Positions 40,344-49,214 of a DNA stretch of 64,000 nucleotides are shown piece by piece. Each line of letters opens with the position of its first letter. Position 1 is the first letter of the stretch. The translations under genes were made by a program, and so were the position numbers. A model generated the notes under the pieces. That model saw nothing but the letters and a program-made list of their open reading frames with translations. It made no database searches and had not been told where the DNA came from. Location: positions 62,001 to 126,000 of the forward strand of contig NZ_ALCH01000003.1 in NCBI RefSeq assembly GCF_000279535.1, in the 5' to 3' direction. The stretch comes from Streptococcus infantis SPAR10 (GTDB taxonomy: Bacteria; Bacillota; Bacilli; Lactobacillales; Streptococcaceae).

Positions 40344-41249
40344 TTATTTTCTAGTAATTTTCTTCAGCCATTGAGATAAGGCTGCCCATAAAATCAAGCT
40401 AGCCATTAAGATATAAATCCAAGCATTTGGCTCTTCTGTAAATGGTAGAGGAACATTCATTCCGAAGAAACCTGTAATAACCGCAAGTACTGCTAGTAAG
40501 ACGGAGATAATAGTCAAAACTGTCAAACTATCATTCAGGTTATTGTTTAGGATGTTGTTGTAAGAAGATGAGAGTTGTTGCAAGACTTGAGAAATCAAGT
40601 CTGTCATAGACACCAACTGATGGGCTTCAATCATTGCATCATCAAACTGCTCTCGTTCGACTTCATTAAATCTCCGATAAAGAGCATGGCCCTGGATATG
40701 TTCTAAGAGGAGTCGATTTTGTTTTGCCGCTGCTGTTAAGTAAACCATACCAGTCTCCAAGTCAGAGAGGGCGAAGAGATTTTTCTTTGTTGTTCTCTGA
40801 CGAAGTAAGCTGTTGACTTCATCTTTACTCTTATCCATCTTTTCAATGATTGGATAATAGGCGTTACTAATGATTTCTAGACTAGCAAAAAGAAATTTGT
40901 AAATAGAAAGCAACTCATGGCTATCCAGATAAGCTAACATCTGATCAATGACATAAGCATTCTTATGGTTGCTGATGGTAATCATTCGTTTGTTTTCAAC
41001 GATAAAGGTCATGGGAATCGCTTCATAGTAATCCTTGTCCTTTTCTAAGTCCAGAACATTGTAGATAAAGGTCACAGTCCCATTCTCACGGTTGTAATCC
41101 ATATGGGCACGTTCATTTTTATCCAGCGCATATTCGATGGTTTCCTTATCCAATCCGTAGATTTCAGATAAATCTTCAAGATTTTTAATTTTTTCTACAT
41201 CTAGATTGATCCAAACACAACCATTTCCTAATTGCTCATCTAAAAACAT
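40344..41249 (-). CDS. corA: CorA-family magnesium/divalent cation transporter
   Basis: 301 residues: a large N-terminal cytoplasmic domain, then two C-terminal membrane segments with the signature GMN (263-265). KGAGAAA-type Shine-Dalgarno GGTAAAGGAG before the ATG. A TGGTACAAT promoter lies in the last bases of the upstream channel gene, about 30 bases from the start. Mg2+ is the usual substrate; Co/Ni/Zn relatives exist. Confidence 0.9.
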   Translation of the reverse strand: MFLDEQLGNGCVWINLDVEKIKNLEDLSEIYGLDKETIEYALDKNERAHMDYNRENGTVTFIYNVLDLEKDKDYYEAIPMTFIVENKRMITISNHKNAYVIDQMLAYLDSHELLSIYKFLFASLEIISNAYYPIIEKMDKSKDEVNSLLRQRTTKKNLFALSDLETGMVYLTAAAKQNRLLLEHIQGHALYRRFNEVEREQFDDAMIEAHQLVSMTDLISQVLQQLSSSYNNILNNNLNDSLTVLTIISVLLAVLAVITGFFGMNVPLPFTEEPNAWIYILMASLILWAALSQWLKKITRK

Positions 41250-41300
41250 CGTTTCTCCTTTACCAAACTCTTTCTATTGTACCATAAAAGAGGTAAAATT

Positions 41301-41867
41301 TCAGTTCTCTTCTTTCCTTGAAAAATTGCTGACAACAGTAATATTACGGTTGGGAACAAAGTGGAGAGCCTGGTCTTCACCTCTTAGTTGAGTGGTTCGA
41401 ATTCCGACACTAACTACTTTTCCCGATACAGTAATGGGACCATTTGTCAAAATAACTTCATCCCCTACATCCAACTGGCGTTCAAAGAGAATAAAGAAGC
41501 CATTGATAACATCTGATAAGAAGCCCTGCGCCCCCATACCAATTGCAACCCCAGCAATCCCAGCACCAGCTAGTAAACTAGATACAGGTAATCCTAGGAT
41601 AGACAAAATGCAGTAAACTAAAAAGAAATAAAGGGTGTAATTAAAAATATTTTCTAATAAACGCGAGATTGTCTTTTGTCGACCTGCATCACGCTTTGAA
41701 TACTTAAGTGAAGGCTTCACAATTCTCTTGACAGCTGCATGGAGAAGCTGTTTAGCTATGTAAAATAGCACAAATAAAATTAAAAGAGAAATCACTTTCG
41801 TTAAAAGATTCTCAAATACCGTTGTTAAATCTAGCTTATTAAAATAACTTTTAAAAAATTCTTGCAT
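41301..41867 (-). CDS. MscS-family mechanosensitive channel, C-terminally short
   Basis: 188 residues with three N-terminal membrane segments. The pore helix region is GAGIAGVAIGMGAQGFLSDV and most of the beta domain follows (GKVVSVGIRTTQL, then VPNRNITVVSNFSR). The frame stops just there, whereas MscS proteins of 270-290 residues continue with an alpha/beta cytoplasmic domain. The next gene's promoter starts at once, and no frame after the stop restores that domain. It may be a natural short form or a truncated gene. Confidence 0.75.
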   Translation of the reverse strand: MQEFFKSYFNKLDLTTVFENLLTKVISLLILFVLFYIAKQLLHAAVKRIVKPSLKYSKRDAGRQKTISRLLENIFNYTLYFFLVYCILSILGLPVSSLLAGAGIAGVAIGMGAQGFLSDVINGFFILFERQLDVGDEVILTNGPITVSGKVVSVGIRTTQLRGEDQALHFVPNRNITVVSNFSRKEEN

Positions 41868-41885
41868 GTAAAACTCCTTTTATCA

Positions 41886-41894
41886 ATTATACCA
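41886..41894 (-). promoter_or_regulatory. Extended -10 promoter of the MscS-like gene
   Basis: Minus-strand TGGTATAAT, about 20 bases before the ATG. Confidence 0.6.
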
Positions 41895-41957
41895 TAAAAC
41901 GACAGAGCTATGACGTTTATAAATATGCGCTTTTATTATATAATTTTGCATTATCGC

Positions 41958-41986
41958 TTGATTTTTAAGTATATTTATACTATAAT
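41958..41986 (+). promoter_or_regulatory. sstT promoter
   Basis: TTGATT (41958-41963), 17-base spacer, TATAAT (41981-41986), followed 30 bases later by the sstT ATG. Confidence 0.8.
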
Positions 41987-42015
41987 CGTTACTACTACTC
42001 AAAAAAGAGAAGTGT

Positions 42016-43221
42016 ATGAGAAGAATCATTAACGCCTGGAATAAATCAAGCCTTATCAAACGAATCCTGATTGGAATGCTTCTTGGAACTCTACTTGGTT
42101 TACTTTTCCCCAATTTACCAGGAATTGGACTCCTAGGTGAGCTTTTTGTTGGTGGACTCAAGGCAATCGCGCCAATTTTAGTATTTTTCCTTGTTGCTAA
42201 TGCTATTTCTCAACACCGAAAAGGAAAAACTACAAATATAAAAACTGTTATTCTTTTGTATTTACTTGGAACCTTTGCAGCAGCTCTGGTAGCAGTTTTC
42301 ATGAGCTTCCTCTTTCCTATTCAGATTAACTTAACAACTGCCACAACAACTGAGGTGACTTCACCAGATGGAATTGGACAGGTTCTAAGCAACCTTCTAT
42401 TAAAATTGGTTGACAATCCTCTAAACGCTATCATCCAAGCTAACTACATCGGCATCCTCTCTTGGGCTATTGTCTTTGGAATTGCTATGAGAGAAGCTAG
42501 TAGTCACAGCAAAGATCTTTTGAAAACCATGTCAGATGTCGTTTCTAAGATTGTTGGCTGGATTATTAATTTAGCACCTTTTGGTATCCTTGGATTAGTC
42601 TTTCAAACCATTTCAGACCAGGGGATTGCTAGCCTAACTAACTATGGTGTCTTACTGGGACTTTTAATTACCACTATGCTTTTAGTAGCTCTAGTCATTA
42701 ATCCACTGATTGCCTTTCTGTTTATGAAGAGAAATCCCTATCCACTAGTGTTGAAATGTCTACGTATCAGCGGTGTTACAGCATTTTTCACGCGTAGCTC
42801 TGCTGCAAATATCCCTGTTAATATGAAACTCTGTGAAGATCTCGGCCTTAATCCAGATACTTATACAGTTTCTATTCCACTAGGTTCAACCATTAATATG
42901 GCTGGTGCGGCAGTTACCATTAACGTTTTGACCTTAGCCGCTGTTAATACTTTAGGAATTTCAGTTGATTTTGCAACTGCTTTTGTACTTAGTATCGTAG
43001 CAGCTATCTCCGCCTGTGGAGCCTCTGGAATTGCTGGCGGTTCCCTTCTACTCATCCCTGTCGCCTGCAGTCTCTTTGGTATTAGCAACGATATTGCCAT
43101 GCAGGTTGTTGCAGTCGGTTTTGTCATTGGTGTTGTCCAAGACTCTTGTGAAACAGCCCTCAACTCTTCGACAGATGTTATCTTTACTGCCGTTGCAGAA
43201 TATGCAAGTCGGAAGGCTTGA
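42016..43221 (+). CDS. sstT: Serine/threonine:Na+ symporter
   Basis: DAACS-family carrier of 401 residues with eight or so membrane segments and re-entrant loops. The serine-rich substrate loop [13 protein letters not shown] and the Na+ site [12 protein letters not shown] are visible. Identity with SstT is supported by length and these motifs. Divergent from the MscS-like gene. Confidence 0.92.
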   Translation: MRRIINAWNKSSLIKRILIGMLLGTLLGLLFPNLPGIGLLGELFVGGLKAIAPILVFFLVANAISQHRKGKTTNIKTVILLYLLGTFAAALVAVFMSFLFPIQINLTTATTTEVTSPDGIGQVLSNLLLKLVDNPLNAIIQANYIGILSWAIVFGIAMREASSHSKDLLKTMSDVVSKIVGWIINLAPFGILGLVFQTISDQGIASLTNYGVLLGLLITTMLLVALVINPLIAFLFMKRNPYPLVLKCLRISGVTAFFTRSSAANIPVNMKLCEDLGLNPDTYTVSIPLGSTINMAGAAVTINVLTLAAVNTLGISVDFATAFVLSIVAAISACGASGIAGGSLLLIPVACSLFGISNDIAMQVVAVGFVIGVVQDSCETALNSSTDVIFTAVAEYASRKA

Positions 43222-43245
43222 CCTATTTCAAATTCCTTTTATAAT
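43218..43245 (+). promoter_or_regulatory. Promoter of the FUSC-like gene
   Basis: TTGACC (43218-43223), 16-base spacer, TATAAT (43240-43245). It overlaps the sstT stop, so the downstream gene can be expressed independently. Confidence 0.7.
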
Positions 43246-43281
43246 TAGTAGTATAACTATTATTCATCTGGAAAGTATTCT

Positions 43282-44250
43282 ATGTCTATCACTCAACGTA
43301 CTTTAAAACTAGTCCTAGCAACTTGTTTTGCTTGTTTACTAGCCTACTTTTTTGATTTGTCATCAGCTGTATCAGCTGGTATCATTGCTATCTTGAGTCT
43401 TTCTGATACTCGAAGAAGCACGATCAAGCTAGCCCGCAATCGTCTTTTTTCAACTCTTCTAGCTCTCCTAGTTGGCGTCATTGCTTTTCAACTAACTGGC
43501 TATCATATCTGGAGCTTTGGACTTTACTTAGCAATCTATGTTCCTCTAGCCTATAAACTCGGATGGGAAATTGGAATCACTCCTAGTAGCGTTCTGGTTA
43601 GCCATCTCTTAATCCAACAATCAACAGCACCAGCACTTTTACTGAATGAGCTCTTACTCTTCCTAATCGGTACTGGCTTTGCACTTCTGGTCAATCTCTA
43701 TATGCCTTCACGTGAAAAAGAAATTCAACATTATCATACTCTTGTTGAAGAAAAACTCAAAGATGTTCTTCTACGGCTTTCTTACTATCTGAAAAGAGGA
43801 GATGGCCGTAATCAGGCTCAACTTGTAAATGAACTTGATCAACTACTTGAGGATGCTCTTAAGTTAGTTTACCTCGATCATTCTGACCATCTCTTTCACC
43901 AGACAGATTATCATATCCACTACTTTGAGATGCGACAAAGACAAACGCGTATCTTAAGAAATATGGCTCAACAGATTAACACATGCCAACTAGCCGCTAG
44001 TGAGAGTTTGATTGTCGCTCAACTCTTTTCAAAAACAGCTAGCCAATTGAGTCAAACAAATCCAGCCTACGACTTATTGAATGATATTGAGAGCTACCTA
44101 GAGGTGTTTCGCAATCGCTCTCTCCCTAAAACTAGAGAAGAGTTTGAGACACGGGCTACGCTTCTACAACTCTTTCGTGAATTAGAGCATTTTATCCAGA
44201 TAAAAGTAGATTTCTACAACCGTTATTCTGACAAAAACAGTAACAAATAA
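43282..44250 (+). CDS. Aromatic acid exporter-like (FUSC/DUF939) membrane protein
   Basis: 322 residues: five or six N-terminal membrane segments (to about residue 140), then a long cytoplasmic helical domain rich in Leu, Gln and His. This matches the ArAE/FUSC family found in Firmicutes. Function is unproven; an efflux role is inferred from family. Confidence 0.75.
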   Translation: MSITQRTLKLVLATCFACLLAYFFDLSSAVSAGIIAILSLSDTRRSTIKLARNRLFSTLLALLVGVIAFQLTGYHIWSFGLYLAIYVPLAYKLGWEIGITPSSVLVSHLLIQQSTAPALLLNELLLFLIGTGFALLVNLYMPSREKEIQHYHTLVEEKLKDVLLRLSYYLKRGDGRNQAQLVNELDQLLEDALKLVYLDHSDHLFHQTDYHIHYFEMRQRQTRILRNMAQQINTCQLAASESLIVAQLFSKTASQLSQTNPAYDLLNDIESYLEVFRNRSLPKTREEFETRATLLQLFRELEHFIQIKVDFYNRYSDKNSNK

Positions 44251-44292
44251 AAACTTCTATCGGCAACTCAGTTGCTGATAGAAGTTTTTTGT
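44250..44292. terminator. Bidirectional terminator
   Basis: AACTTCTATCGGCAAC / GTTGCTGATAGAAGTT stem with T residues on both sides, between the FUSC-like gene and the convergent small membrane protein gene. Confidence 0.9.
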
Positions 44293-44303
44293 TATGAATA
44301 GAT

Positions 44304-44558
44304 TTAATTTTCGCGCTTCTTTCGAATTGACATGAGACTGATATCTCTCAAACTAAAGTAAGTAAGAGCCAGCATTCCCAATGTAATAAAGATTTCTGCT
44401 GGAAGTTGGAAAATCTGCAGGGCAGATAAGAGCAACAAGATTACGAGGGCAACAAGTCCAAAGACTAATATTACAACATTGACCGTTCCCTTGATACTTT
44501 GAGGTGTCGCAAATACATAGAGTAGTAATAAGAGTATCCCTATGATTAAATAGACCAT
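44304..44558 (-). CDS. Small membrane protein (DUF3165-like)
   Basis: 84 residues with three predicted membrane segments and a basic C-terminus (RKKREN). No catalytic motif. It follows typA by 19 bases and probably shares its transcript. Streptococcal genomes carry a gene of this kind here; function unknown. Confidence 0.75.
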   Translation of the reverse strand: MVYLIIGILLLLLYVFATPQSIKGTVNVVILVFGLVALVILLLLSALQIFQLPAEIFITLGMLALTYFSLRDISLMSIRKKREN

Positions 44559-44577
44559 CTTTATCTCTTTCTAGCTC

Positions 44578-46419
44578 TTATTCAGCTGATTTTTTCTTTT
44601 TGTTTGCTTTCTCACGCTCTGCCTTGTTAAGGATTTGTTTACGCAAACGAATAGATTCAGGCGTTACTTCCATGTACTCATCGTCGTTCAAGAACTCAAG
44701 TGATTCTTCAAGTGTCAAGATACGAGGAGTTTTGATAACCGCTGTTTGGTCCTTAGTAGCAGAACGAACGTTGGTCATTTGTTTTGCCTTCGTGATATTA
44801 ACAGTCAAGTCATTCTCACGAGAGTTTTCACCGATGATCATTCCTTCGTAAACCTCAGTACCTGGGTTAACAAAGATAGTACCACGTTCTTCGATAGACA
44901 TGATAGAGTAGGTTGTAGCCTTACCAGCATCGATCGAAACAAGGGCACCACGGTGACGTCCACCAATTTCCCCTGGAATCAATGGCAAGTATTGATCGAA
45001 GGTATGGTTCATGATCCCGTAACCACGAGTCATTGACAAGAACTCAGTTGAGTATCCGATCAAACCACGCGCAGGAACTAGGAAGACCAAACGAGTTTGA
45101 CCATTACCAGTTGAAATCATATCCAACATTTCACCCTTACGTTCAGAAAGGCTTTGGATAACAGATCCTTGGTATTCTTCTGGTGTGTCGATTTGCACGC
45201 GCTCAAATGGCTCACACTTCACACCATCGATTTCTTTGACGATAACTTCTGGACGAGATACTTGAAGCTCATAACCTTCACGACGCATAGTCTCGATGAG
45301 GATTGACAAGTGCAATTCCCCACGTCCTGAAACTGTCCACTTATCTGGTGAGTCTGTTGGATCTACACGAAGAGATACGTCTGTTTGCAACTCAGCTTGA
45401 AGACGTTCTTCAACCTTACGAGAAGTAACCCATTTACCTTCGCGACCAGCAAATGGTGAGTTGTTAACCAAAAAGGTCATTTGAAGAGTAGGTTCGTCGA
45501 TGTGAAGAACTGGAAGAGCTTCAACTGCATCTGTTGGAGTGATTGTTTCCCCAACGAAGATGTCTTCCATACCTGATACGGCAATCAAGTCACCAGCCTT
45601 AGCTTCTTGGATTTCACGACGTTCCAAACCAAAGAAACCAAAGAGTTTTGTAACACGGAAGTTCTTGGTTGTACCATCCAATTTAGAAAGAGTAACTTGG
45701 TCTCCGACCTTAACAGTACCACGGAAGACACGTCCGATACCGATACGACCAACGAAGTCATTGTAGTCAAGAAGAGACACTTGGAATTGAAGTGGCTCAT
45801 CTGAGTTATCGATTGGAGCTGGAATGTGGTCAATAATGGTATCAAAGATTGGCGCCATAGTCTTTTCTTGGTCGGCTGGATCATCTGACAATGAAGATGT
45901 TCCGTTGATTGCTGAAGCATAGACTACTGGGAAGTCAAGCTGATCATCATCTGCACCAAGTTCGATGAAAAGTTCTAAAACTTCATCCACTACTTCTGCT
46001 GGACGAGCTGATGGTTTGTCAATTTTATTGATAACAACGATTGGGACAAGGTCTTGTTCCAATGCTTTTTTCAATACGAAACGAGTTTGAGGCATAGTAC
46101 CTTCGTAGGAATCCACTACCAAGACTACACCGTCAACCATTTTCATGATACGTTCAACTTCTCCACCGAAGTCCGCGTGTCCTGGTGTGTCCATGATATT
46201 GATACGAGTTCCATTGTAGGCAACGGCTGTATTTTTCGCAAGAATCGTGATTCCACGCTCTTTTTCAATATCATTTGAGTCCATTGCACGCTCAGCTAAT
46301 TCTGTACGTGCGTCAAGAGTTTCAGATTGTTTCAACAATTCGTCAACGAGGGTTGTTTTACCGTGGTCGACGTGGGCGATAATCGCGATATTACGGATAT
46401 CTTCTCTTAATTTTGTCAT
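44578..46419 (-). CDS. typA: Ribosome-associated GTPase TypA/BipA
   Basis: Translational GTPase of 613 residues. G1 is [10 protein letters not shown], the switch region is RERGITI-like ([11 protein letters not shown]), G3 is DTPGHADF and G4 is NKID. EF-G-like domains and the BipA C-terminal domain follow. ATG 46419 ([10 protein letters not shown]) is chosen for its AGAGG site; a few codons upstream are open. Needed for ribosome assembly and stress growth. Confidence 0.96.
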   Translation of the reverse strand: MTKLREDIRNIAIIAHVDHGKTTLVDELLKQSETLDARTELAERAMDSNDIEKERGITILAKNTAVAYNGTRINIMDTPGHADFGGEVERIMKMVDGVVLVVDSYEGTMPQTRFVLKKALEQDLVPIVVINKIDKPSARPAEVVDEVLELFIELGADDDQLDFPVVYASAINGTSSLSDDPADQEKTMAPIFDTIIDHIPAPIDNSDEPLQFQVSLLDYNDFVGRIGIGRVFRGTVKVGDQVTLSKLDGTTKNFRVTKLFGFFGLERREIQEAKAGDLIAVSGMEDIFVGETITPTDAVEALPVLHIDEPTLQMTFLVNNSPFAGREGKWVTSRKVEERLQAELQTDVSLRVDPTDSPDKWTVSGRGELHLSILIETMRREGYELQVSRPEVIVKEIDGVKCEPFERVQIDTPEEYQGSVIQSLSERKGEMLDMISTGNGQTRLVFLVPARGLIGYSTEFLSMTRGYGIMNHTFDQYLPLIPGEIGGRHRGALVSIDAGKATTYSIMSIEERGTIFVNPGTEVYEGMIIGENSRENDLTVNITKAKQMTNVRSATKDQTAVIKTPRILTLEESLEFLNDDEYMEVTPESIRLRKQILNKAEREKANKKKKSAE

Positions 46420-46580
46420 GATTTCCTCTATTATATTCAAAAATTTATTTTCTAACTGAACGATTATACCACAATTTTCAGCAAATGACTTAACTCAAGT
46501 AAGTGTAAATGTTTTCAAAAGAAAATTCATTCCTTCTCTTTTCTTTTCAAAAATATCGACTTGTGATAAGATAGGCTGGT

Positions 46581-47306
46581 ATGCGTTTAGATAATTTATT
46601 AGCCCAGGAAAAAATCAGTCGAAAAGCTATGAAACAGGCTCTCCTAAAAAAAGAAATCTTAGTAGATGGAGTCCCTGCTACTTCCCTTTCACAGAATGTT
46701 GATACGGGATTACAAGAGTTGATTTTTCAGGACAGAAAAATCCAAGGATATGAGCACATCTATCTCATGCTTCACAAACCAAATGGTGTCGTGACAGCAA
46801 GCAAGGACAAGAAGCTCCCAACGGTTATGGACTTACTACCTCAACACCTCCAATCAGACCAACTCTATGCTATCGGTCGGCTAGATCGAGATACGACAGG
46901 GCTCCTCCTCTTAACAAACAATGGCCCTCTAGGTTTTCAACTTCTCCACCCTCAATATCATGTCGATAAAACTTATCAAGTTGAGGTGAACGGCTTGCTC
47001 ACACCAGATCACATCCAGCAGTTCAAAAACGGGATTGTCTTTCTTGATGGAACTATTTGTAAACCTGCTCAGCTTGAGATTCTATCTTCAAGCCCTAGTC
47101 TCAGCCGAGCCACCATCACCATCTCTGAAGGGAAATTTCATCAGGTCAAGAAAATGTTCCTCTCAGTTGGTGTCAAGGTCACTGCCCTCAAACGAGTTCA
47201 GTTCGGAGATTTTCTATTAGATTCTGATCTAGCAGAAGGTCAATACAGACACTTGAATAAAGAGGAATTGAAAATTATTAAAAACTACTTAGAGAAAAGT
47301 GGATAA
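46581..47306 (+). CDS. rsuA: 16S rRNA pseudouridine synthase (RsuA family)
   Basis: 241 residues: an S4 RNA-binding domain (about 1-55) and the catalytic domain with GRLDRDTTGLLLLTN, whose Asp is the nucleophile. RsuA acts on U516 of 16S rRNA; a RluE/RluF-type target cannot be excluded. Its 3' end (NKEEL..EKSG) recurs in degraded form about 424 bases downstream. Confidence 0.92.
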   Translation: MRLDNLLAQEKISRKAMKQALLKKEILVDGVPATSLSQNVDTGLQELIFQDRKIQGYEHIYLMLHKPNGVVTASKDKKLPTVMDLLPQHLQSDQLYAIGRLDRDTTGLLLLTNNGPLGFQLLHPQYHVDKTYQVEVNGLLTPDHIQQFKNGIVFLDGTICKPAQLEILSSSPSLSRATITISEGKFHQVKKMFLSVGVKVTALKRVQFGDFLLDSDLAEGQYRHLNKEELKIIKNYLEKSG

Positions 47307-47308
47307 AA

Positions 47309-47341
47309 CAAAAAAGCTTTAAATATAAAGCTTTTTAAAAT
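47309..47341. terminator. Terminator between rsuA and the first DUF4190 gene
   Basis: AAAAAGCTTTA-AATA-TAAAGCTTTTT stem working in both directions. A near-identical copy lies at 47733-47765. Confidence 0.88.
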
Positions 47342-47346
47342 CTTCT

Positions 47347-47580
47347 TTAGCGTATGAATAGCATGACACCTAAAATAAAGTGAAGAACAGAAATGACAAT
47401 ACCTACGATATTGAGAGTTCGTTCTTTTTTATAGTCTAGTTCAGGTTCTTTTTGAAGTGAGATAGCCAAGACTAGACCAACGATACCCAAAAACAGGCCT
47501 ACGAATGGATTTAATAATCCGAAGACAATAGATAGGATACCTGAAATGCGTGAGTGTTTTTTCTTTTGCTGCGCATTCAT
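47347..47580 (-). CDS. DUF4190-like small membrane protein, copy 1
   Basis: 77 residues with three hydrophobic segments. The glycine-rich start SGILSIVFGLLNPFVGLFLG and the NIVGIVISVL segment are shared with copy 2 at 47772. Function unknown. AAGGAG precedes the ATG. One of a tandem pair created by a local duplication. Confidence 0.78.
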   Translation of the reverse strand: MNAQQKKKHSRISGILSIVFGLLNPFVGLFLGIVGLVLAISLQKEPELDYKKERTLNIVGIVISVLHFILGVMLFIR

Positions 47581-47661
47581 TTTATAAAAACTCCTTAATT
47601 TTGATACTCATTAATAATACCATAAAAATTGGATTTATTTATTTGGTAGCATTTTTGTACT

Positions 47662-47730
47662 ATGTTAACCAATTTTTTGAAACAAGAAGAACTAGAAATG
47701 ATTAAAATCCACTTAACAAAAAGTGGATCA
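47662..47730 (+). pseudogene. Duplicated 3' remnant of rsuA
   Basis: The translated stretch LKQEELEMIKIHLTKSG matches the rsuA C-terminus LNKEELKIIKNYLEKSG, 424 bases after the original, and is followed by the same terminator. Only the last 20 or so codons are present, with no pseudouridine synthase core. It marks the left edge of a tandem duplication. Confidence 0.75.
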
Positions 47731-47732
47731 AA

Positions 47733-47765
47733 CAAAAAAAGCTTTAAACATAAAGCTTTTTTTGT
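47733..47765. terminator. Second copy of the rsuA/DUF4190 terminator
   Basis: AAAAAAAGCTTTA-AACA-TAAAGCTTTTTTT stem, the duplicate of 47309-47341, now serving the second DUF4190 gene. Confidence 0.88.
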
Positions 47766-47771
47766 TTTTGA

Positions 47772-47999
47772 TTAGCCAAAAATCATTACGAGGGCTGCAA
47801 TCCAGTTAAGTACAGAAATGACAATACCTACGATATTGAGAATTTTTTCTGTTTTATACACTAGTCCAGATTGTTTTTCGTGCGAATTAGCCAAAACAAG
47901 TCCAATGATACCCAAAATAAGACCTACGATTGGAGATAACAAACCAAGGACGATAGATAGGATACCTAAAACAAGTGATGCTTTTTTCTTTTCTTGCAT
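47772..47999 (-). CDS. DUF4190-like small membrane protein, copy 2
   Basis: 75 residues, roughly 60% identical to copy 1 over the shared core (LGILSIVLGLLSPIVGLILG, then ILNIVGIVISVL). The 5' untranslated regions of the two genes are also alike (ATAAAAACTCCTTAA on the plus strand). A TGATATAAT extended -10 lies upstream. Function unknown. Confidence 0.78.
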   Translation of the reverse strand: MQEKKKASLVLGILSIVLGLLSPIVGLILGIIGLVLANSHEKQSGLVYKTEKILNIVGIVISVLNWIAALVMIFG

Positions 48000-48084
48000 A
48001 ATAAAAACTCCTTAAATTTAACACAAATTAATTATATCATAAAAAGCTAGATTTATCTACAATTCAATAACTTTTTACAGAATA

Positions 48085-48465
48085 TTAGCTAGTCTTAACC
48101 TTCCCTGTCCAAGAATCCAATCCGTAAGAAAGGATATAAATTTCTGAGAAACCTTGTTTTTTCAAGAAAAGTGCTGCATTGGTTACACGTTGCGCTCGTT
48201 GGTTTTCATATAGAAGGACAGGTTTATCCTTGCGAAGAGCTGCAAGACTTGTCTTCAATTGATTTGAAGGAATATTACGAGCTCCGAGGATATGTTTTCT
48301 GTGGAAGTCAGCTGGCTCACGCAAGTCAATTAGCTGACCTGTACGAATCAAAGACTCAAACTCTGCATTGTCTACAATTTTTGCTGCACGGCGAATACGA
48401 AGATAGTTGTATCCCATCCATGCCAACATCGCCACTACAAGTCCCCATAATACCCAAGTTACCAT
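48085..48465 (-). CDS. Rhodanese-like membrane protein without catalytic Cys
   Basis: 126 residues: an N-terminal membrane segment (about 4-21) and a single rhodanese domain (DLREPADFHRKHILGARNIP). The active-site loop reads LLYENQRAQR, so Glu87 stands where the sulfur-carrying Cys is expected. Sulfurtransferase activity is therefore unlikely; it may bind a ligand or partner. It begins five bases after the expected end of yqgQ. Confidence 0.85.
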   Translation of the reverse strand: MVTWVLWGLVVAMLAWMGYNYLRIRRAAKIVDNAEFESLIRTGQLIDLREPADFHRKHILGARNIPSNQLKTSLAALRKDKPVLLYENQRAQRVTNAALFLKKQGFSEIYILSYGLDSWTGKVKTS

Positions 48466-48685
48466 AATATCTAATCTCCATTTTTTCTAAATAGTCTAAT
48501 TCTAGTTTGTGCTCTCTGCGAAGAACAGCCTCCGCTTCTAGATAATCCAGTTTATCCATCAAACCAGCATCATAGATTCGAGATAGTTCAATCTTCATTA
48601 ATTCAATGTCATAAAGACGTTTGCCCATATAGACAAGAATGCCGAACTGTTTGAGAAATTGTTGCACATCGTAGAGTGTTTTCAT
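48356..48685 (-). CDS. yqgQ: YqgQ (DUF910) protein with a shifted C-terminus
   Basis: Small helical protein. Residues to LELDYLEK look like normal YqgQ (about 70 residues). After an A6 run (48481-48486) the frame continues 110 bases into the rhodanese gene in another frame (CSGDVGMDGIQ...). With A7 it would read LEKNGD and stop at 48471, five bases before the next ATG. So a one-base deletion, a sequencing error, or slippage is likely. Start uncertain between 48694 and 48685; no strong ribosome site. Function of the family unknown. Confidence 0.7.
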   Translation of the reverse strand: MKTLYDVQQFLKQFGILVYMGKRLYDIELMKIELSRIYDAGLMDKLDYLEAEAVLRREHKLELDYLEKMEIRYYGNLGIMGTCSGDVGMDGIQLSSYSPCSKNCRQCRV

Positions 48686-48752
48686 AGCTTTCATTTTAGC
48701 AAAAAATCAGAGTTTTTTCAATAGTTCCCATGGAGGATTGCTCTTTTTACTA

Positions 48753-49214
48753 TTATCTAGCTTTCTTCACACTATGACAAAGAAGAAAGCCTACTGTCAT
48801 ACCAACGATATTTTGCACAAGATTTGGGACGATTTCTGGTAGGGCTGCTCCCCAACCATTCATCCAAGCCGATGCAAAAGCGTAACCTGCCACCATGATG
48901 ATGGTTGCCAAGACTAATCCTAGCCACTGCCATTTCCCTTTAATACCTGCCAAATATCCCTGCGAACCATGGAAAATCAAGCTGAAGAACATCCACTGGG
49001 GGTAACCTGAAATCAGGTCAATTAGAAATCCCGCTAATCCTCCGACAACTGCTCCTTCGCGACTCCCAAAGTAAAAGGCCGTAAAGAATATTCCTGCATC
49101 CAAAAGTGTTAGAAATCCTGTTGGTGTTGGGATTTTTACGAAATAGCCCAAAACTACGGATAGAGCTGCTAGGATGGATACTAGGGCGATTTTACTTGTT
49201 TTTGTTTGCTTCAT
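48753..49214 (-). CDS. ECF transporter S component, probably pyridoxine or HMP
   Basis: 153 residues with five or six membrane segments, the FLTLLDAGIFFTAFYFGSREG segment and the AGFLIDLISGYPQWM motif typical of S components of energy-coupling-factor importers. It overlaps by 23 bases the end of a pyridoxine/HMP-type kinase gene, which suggests it brings in that kinase's substrate. The energising EcfA/A'/T module would be encoded elsewhere. Confidence 0.82.
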   Translation of the reverse strand: MKQTKTSKIALVSILAALSVVLGYFVKIPTPTGFLTLLDAGIFFTAFYFGSREGAVVGGLAGFLIDLISGYPQWMFFSLIFHGSQGYLAGIKGKWQWLGLVLATIIMVAGYAFASAWMNGWGAALPEIVPNLVQNIVGMTVGFLLCHSVKKAR

